Source: Patescibacteria group bacterium
GTDB lineage: Bacteria > Patescibacteriota > Patescibacteriia > UBA2169
DNA: 5,463 nucleotides
Assembly: GCA_018830465.1 (NCBI GenBank)
Contig: JAHJSI010000057.1
Coordinates: 1-5,463 of the forward strand
Direction of reading: 5' to 3'
The translations under genes and the position numbers were made by a program. A model generated the notes under the pieces. That model saw nothing but the letters and a program-made list of their open reading frames with translations. It did not search any database and was not told the DNA's origin. Below, one piece after another: positions 4,528-5,463 of the stretch. Each line of letters opens with the position of its first letter. The stretch's first letter is position 1.

Positions 4528-5222
4528 TTTATTTTTGAAATTAATATATCTAACCCATCACTTTGCTCTGCCATAAGATGTCTTTGTTTTGCAAGTTCAA
4601 GCAAAGCAAGAAAACTTACAACCACTTCAGCCCTATTTTTTGCTGATTTTATAAAATCTTTAAACCCAATTTTCTGCGCTTTATTAAGAACTTTGCGCAA
4701 CTGATTAATCCTATCACTTAATGAAATAACTTTTTTCATTGTTTTCTTAGGCAAAGATATAATAGTTTGCTCCAATTCCTTAATCAACTTATTTAAAACG
4801 CGCGCAAAATCTGAAGAAACTAATTTTTTAGGAGGAGAAAACTCTACTTCAGTTGCAAGTTTTATCTGTTGTCTTGAAAACGCGAACCTGTTTTTCGCAA
4901 TCATACTCTTTACTCCATCAGCGGCATCTCGATATGCCTTATACATTTTCAATTGATGCTCTAAATCATCCGCGCTTTCATCATCATAAGATAATGATGG
5001 CAGAAGAATATGGGACTTAATAACTAAAAGGCGCGTAGCCACTACTAAAAAATCAGCAAGTTCTGCTGTATTTAACTCCTCCCCCATCTTGTCAATTCGC
5101 TCAAGGTATTGATCCGCAATCTGAGCCAAGCTCACTTTTGTTATATCCAATTTTTCCTGCTCAATTAGTTTTAAAAGAAGAGACAATGGCCCTTCAAATT
5201 CTTGTATTTTTATTTTGTACAT
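4524..5222 (-). CDS. scpA: Segregation and condensation protein A
   Basis: ScpA is the kleisin that bridges the two SMC heads and carries ScpB in bacterial condensin. I place the start at ATG 5222 (232 residues), because family members begin almost exactly this way (MYKIKIQEFEGPLSLLLKLIEQ). An upstream ATG at 5267 would add 15 basic residues with no family precedent. FEGPL (9-13), DITKVSLAQIADQYL and AELADFLVVATRLLVIKS (53-70) form the conserved N-terminal domain that contacts the SMC neck. A charged middle follows, and a C-terminal winged helix (NRAEVVVSFLALLELAKQ, 196-213) contacts the other SMC head. The stop TGA overlaps the scpB start. AAGAAG just before the start is a weak Shine-Dalgarno. 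Confidence 0.95.
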   Translation of the reverse strand: MYKIKIQEFEGPLSLLLKLIEQEKLDITKVSLAQIADQYLERIDKMGEELNTAELADFLVVATRLLVIKSHILLPSLSYDDESADDLEHQLKMYKAYRDAADGVKSMIAKNRFAFSRQQIKLATEVEFSPPKKLVSSDFARVLNKLIKELEQTIISLPKKTMKKVISLSDRINQLRKVLNKAQKIGFKDFIKSAKNRAEVVVSFLALLELAKQRHLMAEQSDGLDILISKIK

Positions 5223-5463
5223 ACTTCTTAAGCGGAAGTTTTTTCTGACGAGCCCGGCGCATTTCACGCGCTGTTGATCGTCCTTTAGAAGTTAATCTTA
5301 TTTTTGTAATAAAAAGCTTTTCTTTTGTCTTCATGCCATATCCAACCAAAAGACCGCGATCAATCAATCTCTCAATGCTTTGAGTAATAATTTTTCTAAA
5401 ATTTTCTTCTTTGGATCGTGATTTGCTTGTTTTGTAATTATCATCAATAATTCTACGAGAACA
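5194..5463 (-). CDS. Probable winged-helix protein, C-terminal part (partial)
   Basis: An open frame enters from the right edge and gives the last 89 residues of a protein, ending at TGA 5194-5196. A helix with SIERLIDRGLLVGYG followed by KLFITKIRLTSKGRSTA looks like the recognition helix and wing of a winged-helix domain (the LxxRGL...LTxKG pattern is typical). A very basic tail follows (REMRRARQKKLPLKK). The frame overlaps the first 29 nt of scpA, so it is probably co-transcribed and translationally coupled with it. The N-terminus is missing and I cannot name the family. A nucleic-acid-binding role is inferred from the fold and charge only. Confidence 0.65.
   Translation of the reverse strand, partial: CSRRIIDDNYKTSKSRSKEENFRKIITQSIERLIDRGLLVGYGMKTKEKLFITKIRLTSKGRSTAREMRRARQKKLPLKKYVQNKNTRI

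Noticed and set aside
5223..5267. Upstream ATG start for scpA
   Set aside because: It would add 15 basic residues before the family's usual N-terminus and lies deep within the upstream frame; the ATG at 5222 matches the family start.

Overview
The window reads as bacterial chromosome, probably from a small-genome candidate-phyla (Patescibacteria/CPR, Parcubacteria-like) organism. The signs are tight packing, an AT-rich base composition, start sites with weak or no Shine-Dalgarno match, a CPR-like L33, and a helix-turn-helix plus LAGLIDADG-like protein of a kind I associate with these genomes. This placement is inference: no marker in the window settles it. Every gene I can support lies on the minus strand, so transcription runs from high to low coordinates.

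From 5463 down to 1361 lies a compact, operon-like run. It begins with the C-terminal part of a probable winged-helix protein (entering from the right edge), which overlaps scpA by 29 nt. scpA and scpB are joined by an ATGA overlap. Then come an S11 D-alanyl-D-alanine carboxypeptidase, triosephosphate isomerase (tpiA) and a membrane-anchored TPR protein, separated by 2-4 nt. The run combines condensin accessory subunits, cell-wall trimming and glycolysis. The 3' end of scpB carries a GC-rich hairpin that is translated into a polar C-terminal tail.

After a 71-nt gap with a good sigma70-type promoter, an AT-rich gene (about 25% G+C by hand count, against 37-40% in its neighbours) encodes an HTH plus LAGLIDADG-like protein. 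It runs directly into tRNA-Thr(GGT): its last codons and its stop codon lie inside the tRNA gene. A short intrinsic terminator closes this unit. A second promoter (extended -10, 17-bp spacer) then drives tRNA-Tyr(GTA), tRNA-Thr(TGT) and rpmG (ribosomal protein L33). The order Thr-Tyr-Thr-rpmG resembles the tRNA/tuf/rpmG/secE neighbourhood known in many bacteria. The left edge holds only the first 15 codons of a hydrophobic, signal-peptide-like protein.

The most unusual feature is a family of hairpins that begin exactly at the encoded CCA of all three tRNAs. In each, the tRNA's own CCA is the 5' end of the hairpin stem. The cores are similar, the outer arms differ between copies but stay complementary, and an overlapping downstream palindrome offers a competing fold. 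The hairpin in the scpB tail may be a distant relative.
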